64,000 nucleotides of DNA from Mangifera indica (lineage: Eukaryota; Streptophyta; Magnoliopsida; Sapindales; Anacardiaceae), in contig NC_058151.1 of the NCBI RefSeq assembly GCF_011075055.1, positions 7,272,251 to 7,336,250 of the forward strand, read 5' to 3'. The position numbers and the translations under genes are program-made. Shown here in pieces: positions 12,655 through 25,257 of the stretch (the first letter of the stretch is position 1; each line of letters starts with the position of its first letter). The notes beneath the pieces were generated by a model. It saw nothing but the letters and a program-made list of their open reading frames with translations. It was not told the origin of the DNA and ran no database searches.

Positions 12655-13117
12655 CTAATTAGATATATATTCAACCTTTATGTTATATTCAGCAAAACAA
12701 ATTTGCCATCTAATTAATCTAGTTTTATTATCCTTTAAAGGCAGTCTCATAAAAGAAGTTAAATACTTCGAATTTATCCTTAAAGTAAATTGTTGATTGA
12801 TTACAAATAATTGAAATCTGTTAATGCATTGTTTGGCCTCTAAATTCATAGGTAGGATAATTTATTTCTAGCATAGAGATTTTTCCTAAGGTATATTGAA
12901 CTAGCCATTCAATACCATTAGTTCCTTTGGCCTTTAGAACTCCCCAATAATAATCAGAAGCGTCACTCTTTATTATCATAGAGTTTAAGTCTTCTGAGAG
13001 AGTTAAAAATTGTAAGTTCTTGATCAAGTCTTTTGTCTGGATAACGCAATTGGTATAATTAATCCATTCCCATGAAACTTTTGAGCTTACTTTCTTTGTT
13101 AATCTATTTATAATCAT
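12655..13117 (-). pseudogene. RNase H domain of the pararetrovirus relic
   Basis: Two overlapping minus-strand frames (12821-13117 and 12655-12849) together cover the domain. The first holds the 'SDASDYYWG' catalytic block, and the second holds 'LPLKDNKTRLIRWQ', typical of plant pararetroviruses. A frameshift near 12830 joins them out of frame. In the family this domain degrades the RNA template during reverse transcription. Confidence 0.7.
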
Positions 13118-13149
13118 AGTTAAATTTGGGGCATATTCCTTTATTTCAT

Positions 13150-13780
13150 TTGCTAGTCTAAGAAATTGCTATAATATGTGTATAGATTCTTACACATTAG
13201 GAAAATCCAACACCTTTTTTGAAAAGTGGTCTTGGAGTTGGACAAGTAAATGTCGTCAAAGGTATACTTTCCTCAGACATTTTGATATGCCAAAATCCTT
13301 ACTTAAGATCAAATCGAGAAAAGATTTTTCCAAACTTTGCTTTATTTAGTAAAGTAGATTTGTTAGGTATTTTATAGGCATCATCTATAGTTTTACTATT
13401 AAGTATCTTATGATCGATAACCATTCTAGCTTTTCCTCTTATTTGTTTAGTTCTATTAATCACCATAAAAGTTGGCGAAAAGTGTTGACTATTACTTTCC
13501 CGTATTAGTCCATTAGCTGGTAGTTTTGGTATTTGTTTTCTAAATTCCTCTTTTGTATCTAGGAAGTATCTGTGAGAGTCTATTTTGACTTTATCACCAG
13601 ATTTTTTAGTTTAATTTCAACAAATATACCATTCATGTCCCAAAGTTTTAATGACATTTCATCAAAACAAAAAGAAAGTTCCTCTTTAAGTTTTTTGATG
13701 TCTTCAAGATTTAAAAAGTTATCATGACTTCTCAATACTTCAAAATGTTCTTGCCTTTTTATTATAACCATGCTTTCAAG
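13150..13780 (-). pseudogene. Reverse transcriptase of the pararetrovirus relic
   Basis: The 13580-13771 frame gives the region just before RT. Further on, the minus strand carries degraded RT words around 'MVIDHKIL' and the segment leading into RNase H. At least ten stops or indels occur, so only the order and scattered motifs support the call. Confidence 0.5.
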
Positions 13781-13879
13781 TTATGCTCTAAAGGTGTCTT
13801 CCTCTTGCGATCTAGCTCGTACAATCCAATTTTTATGATACGCAGGAAATTTTTGAAGTATTCTTTTACAAATCATTTT

Positions 13880-14400
13880 CCTATCTCTTCTTAGCTCAAC
13901 TTCTTTTATTCACCACTTCTCTTTAGGTTTTACAGAGAAAATGACATGGTATGTTTTAGGCCTTAATTTCTTTGGTCTAAAACCATTTTTGACTTTAGAG
14001 ATCTTAGGCCTTGCTAAGATAGGATTAACGTGACCTCCAAGAATAATATGATCATTATCTTGGATGAATGGCCTAATTTCTATCTATCCTCACAAAAATG
14101 AGTTTCCAAGAATAAAGTTAACTTCTAAGTAATCTAATAGTAAGATTTCTCTTAGGTCAAACTTTTTCTTATTTAACAGTATGGTTACGTTTTGGATATA
14201 TTCTGTAATTACACTTTGTCCTCCATCAGCAACAGTATTCATGATAGGTTAATCAAGTTGTTTCCACAATTCTTGTGGAAAGCAATATTTTACATTTTGT
14301 CACTTTTGTATCCATCAGAATATCTAAAGAGTAAGGTTTATATTCTAGGAATTCCAGTTCCATTGTGATACAAGTATCATTTGTACCTTGTACCAATGTA
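13880..14400 (-). pseudogene. Protease-like segment of the pararetrovirus relic
   Basis: The minus-strand translation around 14060-14290 has the pattern of a caulimovirid region upstream of RT, ending in a block equivalent to 'LLVGFDFL', here 'FILGNSFL'. I do not see a clear catalytic Asp-Ser-Gly. The assignment rests on position and that one block. Confidence 0.4.
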
Positions 14401-14974
14401 TGACAACGAATTTTGTGATTCATTATCATTTTATAGATGAAGTATCTTTTTCTTCTTCATATACTAGTATTTGTATAAATTTGTAACCAACTATCCTCTT
14501 GGTTGAAAAGTTCCTCGAAATGTGACTTTCTGCATCCGAGTTGTCTGGTTTATCCTTATCCAGTATATTGATTATTAGTGCACTTGGTCTTACATCTTCT
14601 CTTATCCTCCTTTCAAAAACTTTATTTCTTATGGAATATAAATTCCTTAGAGTTGAAAGAGTTATTTCAACCTGGTCACCAATTTTCTCAATTTAGAGTT
14701 TATTTCCATTTCATAAATATGAAATATATATATATATACATATATAATTAAAAAATATAGTTTATGATTTGGTTTGGTTTGAAAATTGTCTAAATAACAA
14801 CCTAAACTGAAAAAACGGTTTGAAAATTTTTTAACTCAATCCAAATTGTAATTTTCAAGCGGTTCAGTTTGATTTTATGGTTTGAACTAAATTATGCACA
14901 CCCATATCTCTGAATAAAGTCATACTTTATATTATATATTTTTTTTCATTTTTAAGCGTTAATTCAAGAGCTGG

Positions 14975-15344
14975 TAGACTGGCAATGAGCTGGATTAGGC
15001 CGATTTTGACACGACCTACCTTGCAGGGTTAAGGCTAATTATAGTGCAAGCCTCATAGGTTAAGGCAACCCATTTAAATTATAAAGTCTGTGGTACAATT
15101 CAGAATCCCTCAAGTTGTGCCTTCTGAGGCAAACTTACTAAATTATATAATTCATATAATATTATAATTATTTTTAATTATTTTTACTTTTCATTATTTT
15201 TTGTAGTCCTTATCTCAAGGCCTTCAGTATGGCGTGCACGATCCGTTGACCTGTTATAATAGCGATTTGTGGCTTTGCAAGCCATGCTAAAAAAATGAGG
15301 TTTGAGTCGTACTACAGGTCGGCTTGACCTTTTTGACATGTCTA
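14975..15344. mobile_element. Possible non-autonomous hAT element
   Basis: The left end TAGACTGGCAATGAGCTGG and the reverse complement of the right end, TAGACATGTCAAAAAGG, match partly, and the flanks share ttaattc. The interior has 'ggctttgcaagcc'-like words also seen at 50380-50400. This resembles the hAT-type repeats common in plants, but the ends are diverged. Confidence 0.3.
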
Positions 15345-15453
15345 ATTAATTCTACATAAACTTTAATTTGTAATTTTCTTAATTATTGAAAAAAAATATT
15401 TTCAAATTTGGAAATAGGTACAAAAATTAAATAAAAAGTAATTAAATTTAAAA

Positions 15454-16266
15454 TGCCAAGGACTATTTCCCACCCAAGGATTGCTGTTTTCCCAAGTATC
15501 CCCCTTTTAACTTTAAAAATCCCAAATATGCACCCATGAATAGTTAAATTTAACGGTAGTAAGGGTAAAATCATCATTTTATCTATAGTATTAGAAATAA
15601 TATAAAATATAATCTCCTTTTCCTCCATAAACTTTGAAAACTAAAAGTTTTTCCCCAACCAAAGTTTTAAAAAATGACAGTTTGCCCCTAAGGTTCGGTT
15701 TCTAAATCTCTGATGCTAAATCCGACAACATTGTCGACCGTCTATCCCTCTCGAAGCTTTCTCTACCTCAAAAAGTCTCTCTCCACCCATTTGGATGTCT
15801 GTTTAGTGTTGATCTTCTTCTAAAAGATGAAGAGTTGACGAAGACGACATCTTCGTCTTCGTCTGGGAAGACAAACGAAAACAAAGAGCTTTGTCTTCCC
15901 CGATGAGGCTCTTCATCTCCTATAGTCTTTCAAGCCTCATTAGACGACGATCGAGCATCCAAATGGGTGGAAAGAGACTGTTAGAGGGAGAGGAAGCTTC
16001 AGGAGGGATAAACGACTGACAACGACATCAGATTTAACATCAGAGATCTGAAAACAAAACCCTAAGGGGAAACTGTCATTTTTTAAAACTCAGGTTAGGG
16101 GAAAACTTTTAGTTTTTAAAGTTTAAGGGGGGGAAAAGAGATAAATTTTTAAGAGGTTAGGGTTCTGTTAAATTAACTGCTCATGGGTGGGTATTTGGGA
16201 TTTTTAAAGTTAAAGAGGGATACTTGGGAAAACAACAATCCTTGGTTGGGAAGTAATCCTTTGGCC
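15454..16266. mobile_element. Foldback Mutator-type MITE, copy 1
   Basis: An 813-bp element whose two halves are long inverted repeats of each other, with a short central part rich in gaagacgaagacgaa-like words. The ends read tgccaaggactatttccca on the left and its near complement on the right. It is flanked by a perfect 9-bp duplication AATTTAAAA (15445-15453 and 16267-16275). A 9-bp duplication with long terminal inverted repeats is the signature of Mutator-like elements. It has no transposase and depends on one supplied elsewhere. Confidence 0.85.
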
Positions 16267-16564
16267 AATTTAAAATTAAGAAACATGTTGTAAACAAAAA
16301 CTTTAATTAAGTTTGAAATGGTGGGAAAAGGCTGTAAACAAAAGAGCTAATTAAATTTGAAATTGGGGGAAGAGATGTTACAATTACAGGTAACTAAGTA
16401 TGACTATTTGCATTAATAAATGCGATTTAAAAAATTTTCGTTATTTAAATATAACAGAGCTGTGACCAGCAATGAAAGATATTCTTAATAAATAAAAAAA
16501 CTAGTAAATTTATTAAAAGATAATATTTTTTAGCTTACCCTAACGAGAGATTTGACTAAAAAAG

Positions 16565-16745
16565 TAACATTATATACATAAACAATGAGCATAATATTAT
16601 ATATAAACAATAATATATCACTATATGATTGGGTGTTATTTTATCTTTAATTCAAAATCACATAATTACATTAAAAGATATCATTATTTATGTACAAGCC
16701 TGTGTTTATTACTTGTGCACAACTACACGTAGTTTCACATAGACT
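16565..16745. mobile_element. MITE-like AT-rich element, related to 45942-46088
   Basis: The core at 16629-16695 resembles 46001-46065 over about 65 bp (both contain 'gttattttat.cttaattc' followed by 'taattacat'). Inverted 'atataaacaat'-type words flank it. The ends are not clear enough to place a target duplication. Confidence 0.3.
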
Positions 16746-17619
16746 AAAAATATGTCTAATATAGATGAACAGAGGTCTCAAATGAAAATAGGCATGATTG
16801 GAGGTTTGGGTTGTATGTAGCCTACATCTAAAAAGTCCTAAAGTACGAAAAATTTGTCTAACCTGGAAGGGAATGTCCTGCTACTATAGCAAGTTGTGTT
16901 AAGCCTATGGGCCTTTCAGATCGAGTCGTAGGCCTTGACATCTAAACTACGACACTGTTCACTAAACTTAATAAATAAAAAAATTTAAAATTTGGCAAAA
17001 GCCATAATGGCTACTAGTAGGCCAGTAGCTGTTTGGCATAATTAAAAAAATTATTTTATTATATTTTATTTTCAAATTTCCTACATAAACTCTCCCTCCT
17101 TTTCCAAATTTTATATACCCTCACACTTACACTCTTAATCTTTCATTATTCTCAAGTCATATTCTCTCATGAACTCTCATTCTGAAATTCTATGAATTTG
17201 TAAACAAAAATTTCTTGTGTTTATGATTTCATTTTCATTTCAATTTTGTCAATTAATTATAATTTTTTGTCACAATATAATTTATCAAAAATATTTTACA
17301 AATGGATCCAGGGTTAAATGATTTCAATCTATTGAAATCTTATCATGTTGACATTGTTGTATAATACTGCTCTTTGCCATAAATATTGCTTGTTTTGCTA
17401 ATACACAATGTTGGTGGGCTAGTTTAGTAAACACATTTACATAACATTCATTCATGTGTTGCACTTGGTTGTAAGCACATAACTTTGATATTTGAGATTT
17501 CTTAATACATTTTGGTAAGGTTGTTTAACACTATAATAATTCTAATCATATTACCTATGCTAATGATCAAGATAATATTGGAATTATGGACGTTTCCAAA
17601 CTGACCATTATATGAAAAT

Positions 17620-19486
17620 TGTTGGGATAGATACCCTAAAGCCAATTGATTTGACATTTGTAATTGTAATTTACTCATTAATTAATAAAATGATTTGTAG
17701 TTATTCAGTTTATATGTTTGTCTATTATAAGATTATATGAGTAACATATCTTTAGAATGGTAGAATTATGACAAAGGGATCAAACGATTGATCGTGGGAA
17801 CCTTATGCACAAATTAGATGGTTATTTTAGAAATGTCCATAATTCTGACATTAGAATGACCAAAGACACATGTAATAGTGATGAGATTATCATAGTATTA
17901 AGTGACCTTACTAAAAGGTGGTAACAACTTAGTGCAATATATGAATGTACATTATAGATGTGTTCATTGGACTAACCCCGCTAAAGGATATCCATATGGA
18001 TGGTTGCTCTAGTGTCTATGGAACAAATCCTCTGAACACCACAGGTGCATGTGATCCTTTGACTTAAGGTCCCTAGATTATCTCATGTAAGGATCAGTAT
18101 TGTTTGACACTATCTAGCTTATCATCATAATAGGGTATCATAAAGGTAATGAACAATCATATTGTGAGATATATAGAGGCTATAGTTCATCAATAAATGA
18201 TTTGTCACTCTTGACCATAGGAAAAGATATCTCATGTGCAAATGCTGAAAGACATTCATGACTGTTTAAATTTATGACCATAGTAGGATGAGGTTATAGC
18301 CTAATCCGTGTAAGTCATTAATGTGTATCAGCTTAAATTGAGGAACTACTAAGATAGACACATTTCTATGTCTTAGCTTTGAGAGATATCGATTGACGAA
18401 AAGATTGAATTGCATGTAACTATGATGTTGTAAAAGCTTATAGAGATATTTACTAACACTCTATTGTTCGGGTGGCCATGACACTTTGCTAGAGGCCAAT
18501 CTTGGTCTATGTCTGAATTTGACCTTAATTCAGACACTACTGGTTTGATAGAAAGCTTATGGGTCACACGTATTAAGGGATTGATACAAACTAAGAGACA
18601 AAGATCGTTTAATGACAATCCTGAGATCATGGAAAAAGAGAAACATATAGATGTGTTTCGACTAGAATTATTTAGTGTGCACGATGCCATATGGTATTAT
18701 GCAAATGCACTACATGGTTTCGACTGGACCCATTAAAAGTCCAATTGAGCAAAGCCAAATGATAGATGCGAGTCAACTGGTTGAGTTAACTCATAGGTAA
18801 GGTGTTTTGGTTCAATAAGGATTCTTCAAAGTCTTTATTTGATAGAAAGTTTAGGTTGAGTTAGAATCCTAATTCGATTCATTAAAACTTTTAATAAATT
18901 CAAAGTCCTTGTTTGATAGAAAATTTAGGTTTGAGTTAGAATCCTAATTTAATTAGGATTCCTATGCATTAAAACTTTCAATAAATTAAAAGTCTTAATT
19001 TAATAAGAACTCTTGGACACTTTATCACCTAAGTAGTTAGAGTCTTAACTAACTTAAGATTCACGCACACCTTATAAGTAAAGGTTTTTAGTTTAAGTCA
19101 AATTTTTTTTAACACAACAATCCAAAACACATATCTTTATGCCTAGAATCTTGTTAACATAAGCTTCCATTGTCGTGATCTAATTTCTATGATTCAGTTG
19201 ACAAAAACCCTAGCATCCTTTTTTCTAGATCACCTCTTATTCTTGCTCTGTATGGATACTAAGGTGCCACCTCAAGAGGGTTGGATAGTGATCTTTACAT
19301 AGAGACGTGAAGTCTTGGAGGAGCTAACAATGCAGGTATAATTTATAAACACCCTACCTGTGTTTAACATATTCATGAATTTATACATTACAATAAGTAT
19401 CCTAGATGGCTTTTAGGATCTTTGATATATGTCTAAAATTTTTAATTTTGTTGCGTTGTCATTTAACGACACCCTAAAATATTGCA
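17620..19486 (+). repeat. 5' LTR of element B
   Basis: Starts TGTTGGGATAGATACCC and ends ATATTGCA just before the primer binding site. It pairs over its whole length with 25258-27075. Open frames inside it on either strand are chance frames. Confidence 0.85.
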
Positions 19487-19487
19487 G

Positions 19488-19500
19488 TGGTATCAAAGTC
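19488..19500 (+). other. Primer binding site of element B
   Basis: TGGTATCAAAGTC, two changes from TGGTATCAGAGCC, the site complementary to the 3' end of initiator tRNA-Met. It begins two bases after the LTR end. Confidence 0.8.
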
Positions 19501-21529
19501 ACCGTTTAGGCATACTTTTGTGAAAATATACCTATGACTTATGGCCATATTTATAACATGTAATTAATAAATAATTAAAACCCTAAAATTGATAAAATTG
19601 AGTTGCAATCATGTTGCCACATAATTTATTGAGTTCAAGAACAATGTAAAGATGTGTTAAATTTATTGAGCGATTGTTCTTAAAATTATTTTGAGTTTAA
19701 TTGTCGATGCAAGATTAAATTCTAGATTGATAGTTGGTTTGTCACGTGAACGTGGTTTACATGCCACTATTGCTCACAAGATGATTGGTTTACCTTTACA
19801 CAATGGCTATTAGATTTCTTATCACTGGAAAGTCCAAAAACCAAGGTTGGAAACATCACCCTGTACAACTTGAATGAAAACTAAATAGGGTGGTGTTGTA
19901 CATAGTAAGGCTATTCTATGACACAATGCGCACTTGGATAGAATCTATTTTGTGGGTCAACGAGCATGGCAACCTAAGCTCTGGCCACTTAGATATGGTA
20001 GGGCAGCCTCTACCCTGTCCTATTCCTAAGGTACGGGCTAGTGTGTCGTTGAAAGACACCTATCTAGGTAGTTTTGTCCAAGTTGTGTGCTGTCAGTGGT
20101 GCACTCTCTACACCTTAAACTTGCGTATGGCTAGGTAGTTGTCTACGTAAGCCATGATTGTTTTTGGTGCAAACTAGGTATGATGGTCCTTTATCATGCC
20201 CTTGGTATGCCTCCTGAGATGGTTACATGCCCTTTGAGATTAGGAATTTGATTTTTATTCGAGTTTCATTGAATTAGAACCAAAACTGAAATTTTCTTTA
20301 GTTTTGGGGTTGAACAATTATTTTACAAAGTTTTAGGGATAAAAATGTAATTTAACACTTGGCTAATTAATAATTAAAATTTAATTTTAATTGGATATGT
20401 ATAAATAGATGTATGTATGTATGGTGTCTAGTACACAACCAATTAATCGATGGAAATGTTTTTATTTTGTTATTTTCTTTGGGTTTTAATTCTCAAATAA
20501 GGTCTGCATGTCCTACCTTAATTCCCTTTCTTCTTTAACTTAGGTTGTTATTTTATTTTCTTAGAATAATGTTACTAGGAAATAAAACCATGTAATTATT
20601 AAAGACTGGAGGTGAAAAGGACAAACGTGAAAGCAAAGACTCGAAGACAAAATATTCACCTAAGTTGACTAATCAAACCTCTCTTGGCTCGAGAGATTTG
20701 ACATTAATTATGGTTGTCTACTGACACATTTTAATTTTATGTTATTAGATGGATGTGAATGGTTATTTTTTTTTTTCCAAATATCACTTTACATGCAACA
20801 TAAAATCTTATGAGACCAATTAATTAAAAACCTTTAATTTAAATATTAAGTCTAAGATTAAATTGGTGTCTTCCAATATGATGCCCTAATTAAGCCCTTA
20901 TTCATTGGAACCTTGTTTGCCAAAGCGAATGGTATACTTCTACCAAGTGGAAAATTAGAAGATGTTTATATTGGTCTGACTTAACTAGTGTACGTTGCTT
21001 ATTTGCCAAAGCGAAGGTGAAGTATATTAGAGACATGAGTAAGGAATGCATTTGTCGATGCAAGGTGATATATAATATCTACCATATGGTACCCACAGTC
21101 ATATTTGAGATTGCATGATTTTTTGCGCCAAAACCTAACTTGAGATTATGGGCTTTTGGTGATTAATTTGAAATTTACCTATTTAATTATTCAAACTTGT
21201 GTGCCAAAGCGAAGGGGAGAATTAACGCAATAAGGTCTTGGTCCACTAGAAAGTTCATCAAAACTTTATGAGTACAATAGTGAGGGCTATTGGCTTAAGG
21301 AAAATGGTAAAAGCATTTTAATTAATTAAATCCATAACTAAAATGAATATTAATTATGAATAAAATTACTAATTATATTTATCTGTAAATTGTAGATCAA
21401 ATTATCATCATATTAAACCTAACGTATTGATCAATTCTCAAAAAAGAAAATAGGCTTATTGAAAGCAACTTCGTTAATTGGTACTAAAATCTTTAGATTA
21501 TTTTGCATTAGAAAAAAGAAGTTGTACAT
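19501..21529 (+). other. Untranslated leader and upstream gag region of element B
   Basis: About 2 kb without a recognisable gene. The word 'tttgccaaagcgaa' recurs at 20910, 21003 and 21200, suggesting short internal duplications. Confidence 0.4.
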
Positions 21530-22250
21530 CCTTGAGGGGTCATTACCCTGTGAGCCTATCCCGATGCCACCCAAGAGGAAGCAGATACTTTTAATAAGTA
21601 TCTTAATGACTCTGTGGAAGTTTAATGTCTCATTCTAACTTTTATGTCACCTGAGCTTAAAAAACAACATGAGGAAATGGATGTTGCATCCATACTTGCA
21701 CACCTTTGAGAGTTCTATGCCACTCGTATGAAGGCTGAATGATATAAGGTGTTAAGTATATTATTTGATTACTAACTCTCTGAGAGAGGATAAGTTAGCC
21801 TTCATATGGTCAAGATGATTGGCTATATTTAGCGGTTTGTAAGCCTGAGTCTTATCATAGACAATGAGCTTGCTATTGAACTAATGTTAAAATCTCTCCC
21901 TAAATCGTGGGCTAATTTCATTATGAACTTTAACCTAAATGAAAAGGAGAAAACCCTTGAGGAATTGTTGTATATACTCAGGTAAGCTGAACAAAAGGTA
22001 CGAAAGGTAACTTTTACTATTATGCTTGTGGTTAAAGCCCATGCACCTAAATTTAAGGCTAAGGGCAAAGGCAAAGCCAATGCTAAGCCTAAGCCTTAAG
22101 TAAAGAAGCAACCAGATACTACTATTCAACCAACAGGTGGTATAGGGAAGGGAAAGGTTGTCTACTTCTTAGAAAACAATAAAAAGAAGGTAGTTGAAGT
22201 CTCTACTTTAGGTATGTTTGTCATTGAGATAAACTATTCTCCTTGTTCAT
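21530..22250 (+). pseudogene. Gag of element B
   Basis: Translated pieces follow copia gag order: an opening like 'MPPKRKQ', a block like 'SPELKKQHEEMDVASIL', then the stretch 'IDNELAIELMLKSLP..WANFIMNFNLNEKEKTLEELL' spread over frames, then a Lys-rich tail (22040-22110). I do not find an intact CCHC knuckle. Stops occur at several points. The family function is to form the virus-like particle. Confidence 0.65.
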
Positions 22251-22560
22251 CCTAGGTTGTAGACATAAGATGTGGTACTCATATTTGTTCTGATATGAAA
22301 GAATTGTGGCACAGTAGATTGCTTGCCAAAAGAAAGGTTAACTTACGAGTTAGAAATGAAGCATACATTGTTGCATTAGTTGTAAGAATTTATTATCTTA
22401 GGGTGCCCACTAAGCTTGTTTTAGAATTAAATAAATGTTATTATGTTCCATTTATTTCTCAAAATTTAATTTCTGTGTCTATTTTAGATAAGGAAGGATA
22501 TTCATTTTTTTTTTCCTAATGATACTATAACCATTAGCTTTAAATAATATTCTTTATGAA
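22251..22560 (+). pseudogene. Protease and pre-integrase region of element B
   Basis: 22255-22300 translates to a stretch like 'VVDIRCGTHICSDM', where the usual sequence has an Asp-[ST]-Gly protease active site, so the catalytic block is damaged. 22295-22519 continues with 'LVLELNKCYYVPFISQNLISVSILDKEGY', standard between protease and integrase in copia pol (named here in pieces). The frame ends at 22519 within a T run. Confidence 0.7.
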
Positions 22561-22689
22561 ATGGTTGATTTGCATAATGGTTTGTACATTCTAAAACTGG
22601 ATAATGAAATTCTCAATATACAGAATAATAAATATTTGAAAACAAACATATTGAATGCCACATATCTATGACATTATAAGTCAGGCCGC

Positions 22690-23520
22690 ATAGAATTAAA
22701 ACGCCCATTCACTAGAGATAGTGAAAGGGTGATTGAACTGTTAGAGATCATTCACAGTGATATGTGTAGGCCCATGATATTGCATACTAGATATAAGGAA
22801 GTCTACTTCATCATATTTACTGATGACCATAATAGATATGACTATGTGTTTTTATTGAAACTCAAGTCTAAATGTTTTGATAAATTCAAAGAATTCAAGA
22901 ACGAGGTAAAGAAGCAATTTAGGAAACAAATTAAAATCTTTCGTAGTGATCGTGAAGGTGAATACCTAAGTGTTGAATTCAGAAGATACTTGAAGGAACA
23001 TGAGATGATCTCTTAACTCATTCCTCTTTGTACACTACAACATAATGGTGTATCTGAATAGAGGAATATAACCTTGATGGAAATGGTCAAGTCTATGATG
23101 AGTTTTACTAATCTACCCATGTCTTTCTGAGGACATGCCCTAAAGACTAATGTCTATACACTGAACCATGTCCTATCTAAATCTGTGGATAAAACTCTAT
23201 ATAAGTTGTGGACTAGGTAAAAGCCCAATCTAGAATATTTAAGGATTTGGGGTTGTAAAACTTACGTCAAGAAATTGACTTCGAATAAGTTAAACACTAA
23301 GTTTGAAAAATGTATCTTTTTAGGGTACTCAAAAGAAACTAAGAGATACTACGTCTACCACCTAGAGGAGCAAAAAGTCTTTGTTGCTCGTACTTACATG
23401 TTTCATGAGAAATAATTTATTCTCAAGAGGACTAGTGGGAAGAGGGTGAAACTTGATGAAGTTCCTATACCACAAGATACAACAGATGTTAGACAAAACG
23501 ATGTGCCATCATAAATGATA
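22690..23520 (+). pseudogene. Integrase of element B
   Basis: 22729-23016 gives the catalytic core. It includes 'IIHSDMCRPM' with the first acidic residue, 'FTDDHNRYDYVFLLK', and 'FRSDREGEYLS' with the second. The third catalytic residue region (near 23040-23060) follows a TAA stop at about 23014. Further on, 'KLTSNKLNTKFEKCIFLGYSKETKRYY'-like words mark the C-terminal half in another frame. In functional relatives this enzyme inserts element DNA into the chromosome. Confidence 0.75.
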
Positions 23521-23739
23521 GATAATAAGAAAGTTCCTTAATCTCCAGAGGAACAACCTCAAAGCACACAAAAGTTATGTAGCTTTACGTGAGTACATCA
23601 CGAGCCAAAAAGATTTGGCTTTCTTTTGACTTAGCACAACAATGTATTGGTCATCTCTGATGACGAACTAAAAACTTATGATAACTTTGTCTCGAATCCA
23701 AATTATGATAAATGGTTGAATTTCATGAAATCTGAAATA

Positions 23740-25070
23740 GACTCTATGTACCAAACTAAGTATGAAATTGGTGGATGTACTTGAAAGAGTAAAACCAATA
23801 GGGTGCAAATGAGTTTTCAAAAAGAAAACTGACATAAAAGGTAATGCGTATACCTATAAAGCATGATTGGTTGCTAAAGGTTTCACACAAAAATATAGCA
23901 TTGACTATAATGAAAACTTTTCACCAGTTGTTATATTTAAGTCTATTAGGATTATACTTGTTATTTCTGTATACCATGACTATGAAATCTTTCAGATGGA
24001 TGTTAAAACTGTCTTCTAGAATGATAGCCTTGCAGAGGACATCTATATGGCACAACCTTGATAGTTTCGTTCTTACTGGATAGGCTAATAAAGTATGCAA
24101 GCTGTAAAAGTTCATTTATAGGCTTAAATAGGCTTTCAGAAGCTGAAATATTCATTTTGATGAAACTATATAAGAGTTCAGTTTTATCAAAAATGAAGAC
24201 AAGTTATGTGTGTATAAGCAGGTTAGTAGGAGTGTGATTGTATTTCTAGTATTATATGTCAATGACATCTTGATTATTGAAAATGACATACTAAACTTGT
24301 AATCAGTAAAGGCTTGGTTATCCAAGTGTTTCTCCATGAAAGACTTAGGACACACAACTTACATTTTTTAGATTAAAATTTATCGAGATAGAGAACATAG
24401 ACCAGTGGGCTTAAGTTAAAGCATGTACATAGATAAAATGTTAAATAATTTTTTTATGGAGGAATCCAAAAAACGATTTATGCTTATGTCCCATAGTGTA
24501 TATCTTTTGAAAGAGATGTGTCCATCTTTACAATATGAGAGAGATAAGATAAGTAAGATCTTATATGCCTCGACTATAAGATCAATCATGTATGTTATAC
24601 TATGTATGAGACTTGATGTCTCATACACTTTGACCGTTTGCAGTATATATCAATTTGATCTAGGTAGAAAACACTAGATAGTTGTTAAGAACATCCTAAA
24701 GTCCCTGAGAAGGACTAAGGATGCATTTTTGGTTTATAGAAGGGATTACGAACTCATTATTAGAGACTACAGTGATATCAGTTTCTAAATTGATTGAGAT
24801 GACTTTAAATCACAATCTGGGTTTGTGTTTTATTTGAATGATGGTATAGTAAGCTAGAAAAACACCAAGAAAAATAAAGTGGTTGATTCTACAATAGATT
24901 TTGAGTACATTGTCATTTTAAAAGAGATAAAAGAGGCTATATAGATCAAGAAGTTTGTGACAAAACTTGGAGTGGTTCCAAGTATGGCTAAGCCAATAGG
25001 CTTTATTGCAATAATAATAGAGCAATTGCTTAAGTAAGGGAGCTATAGTCTCATCAAAGGTCTAAACACA
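23740..25070 (+). pseudogene. Reverse transcriptase and RNase H of element B
   Basis: Copia RT words appear in order: a 'GCKWVFKKKTD'-like start near 23800, 'AKGFTQKYSIDY' near 23875, 'DVKTVF' near 24000, and a 'LYVNDILIIEND' block near 24255 where the usual YVDD has become YVND. 24423-24677 covers the conserved late RT segment ('SVYLLKEMCPS' and following). RNase H words follow to about 25060. Many stops and frameshifts occur. Confidence 0.75.
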
Positions 25071-25245
25071 TACTCAAATGATATCATTTAATCTAATAGA
25101 TTATTCAACAAGGTGATATACAAATAGAGAGGATTGATAAAAATGACAATTTGACAGACCCATTAACAAATCCCCTATTACAACAAAAGCATGACAAACA
25201 TATAGTAGGATTAGGTATTAGATACATGACCGATTGACTATTGTG

Positions 25246-25257
25246 CAAGTGGGAGAT
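25246..25257 (+). other. Polypurine tract of element B
   Basis: AAGTGGGAGAT just before the 3' LTR, the standard copia purine tract. Confidence 0.75.

Larger units (their letters stand above)
10044..14700 (-). mobile_element. Endogenous pararetrovirus relic (Caulimoviridae-like)
   Basis: A minus-strand stretch with decayed viral polymerase domains in the order protease (about 13880-14400), reverse transcriptase (13150-13780) and RNase H (12655-13117). The RNase H is of the plant pararetrovirus type rather than gypsy type, judging by the 'IIKSDASD' block, the 'NYPTYE' block and a closing 'RLIRWQICFAEYNI'. No LTRs bound it, which fits a viral insertion better than a retrotransposon. Multiple stops and frameshifts break every frame. 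A zinc knuckle and a basic coiled-coil-like segment lie after RNase H. A Petuvirus- or Florendovirus-like origin is possible but not shown. 10044-11990 has no protein I can identify. Confidence 0.65.

Noticed and set aside
18373..18736. Overlapping frames of 105 and 75 codons
   Set aside because: They fall in the 5' LTR of copia element B, and the matching frame in the other LTR (26073-26357) is equally a chance LTR frame.
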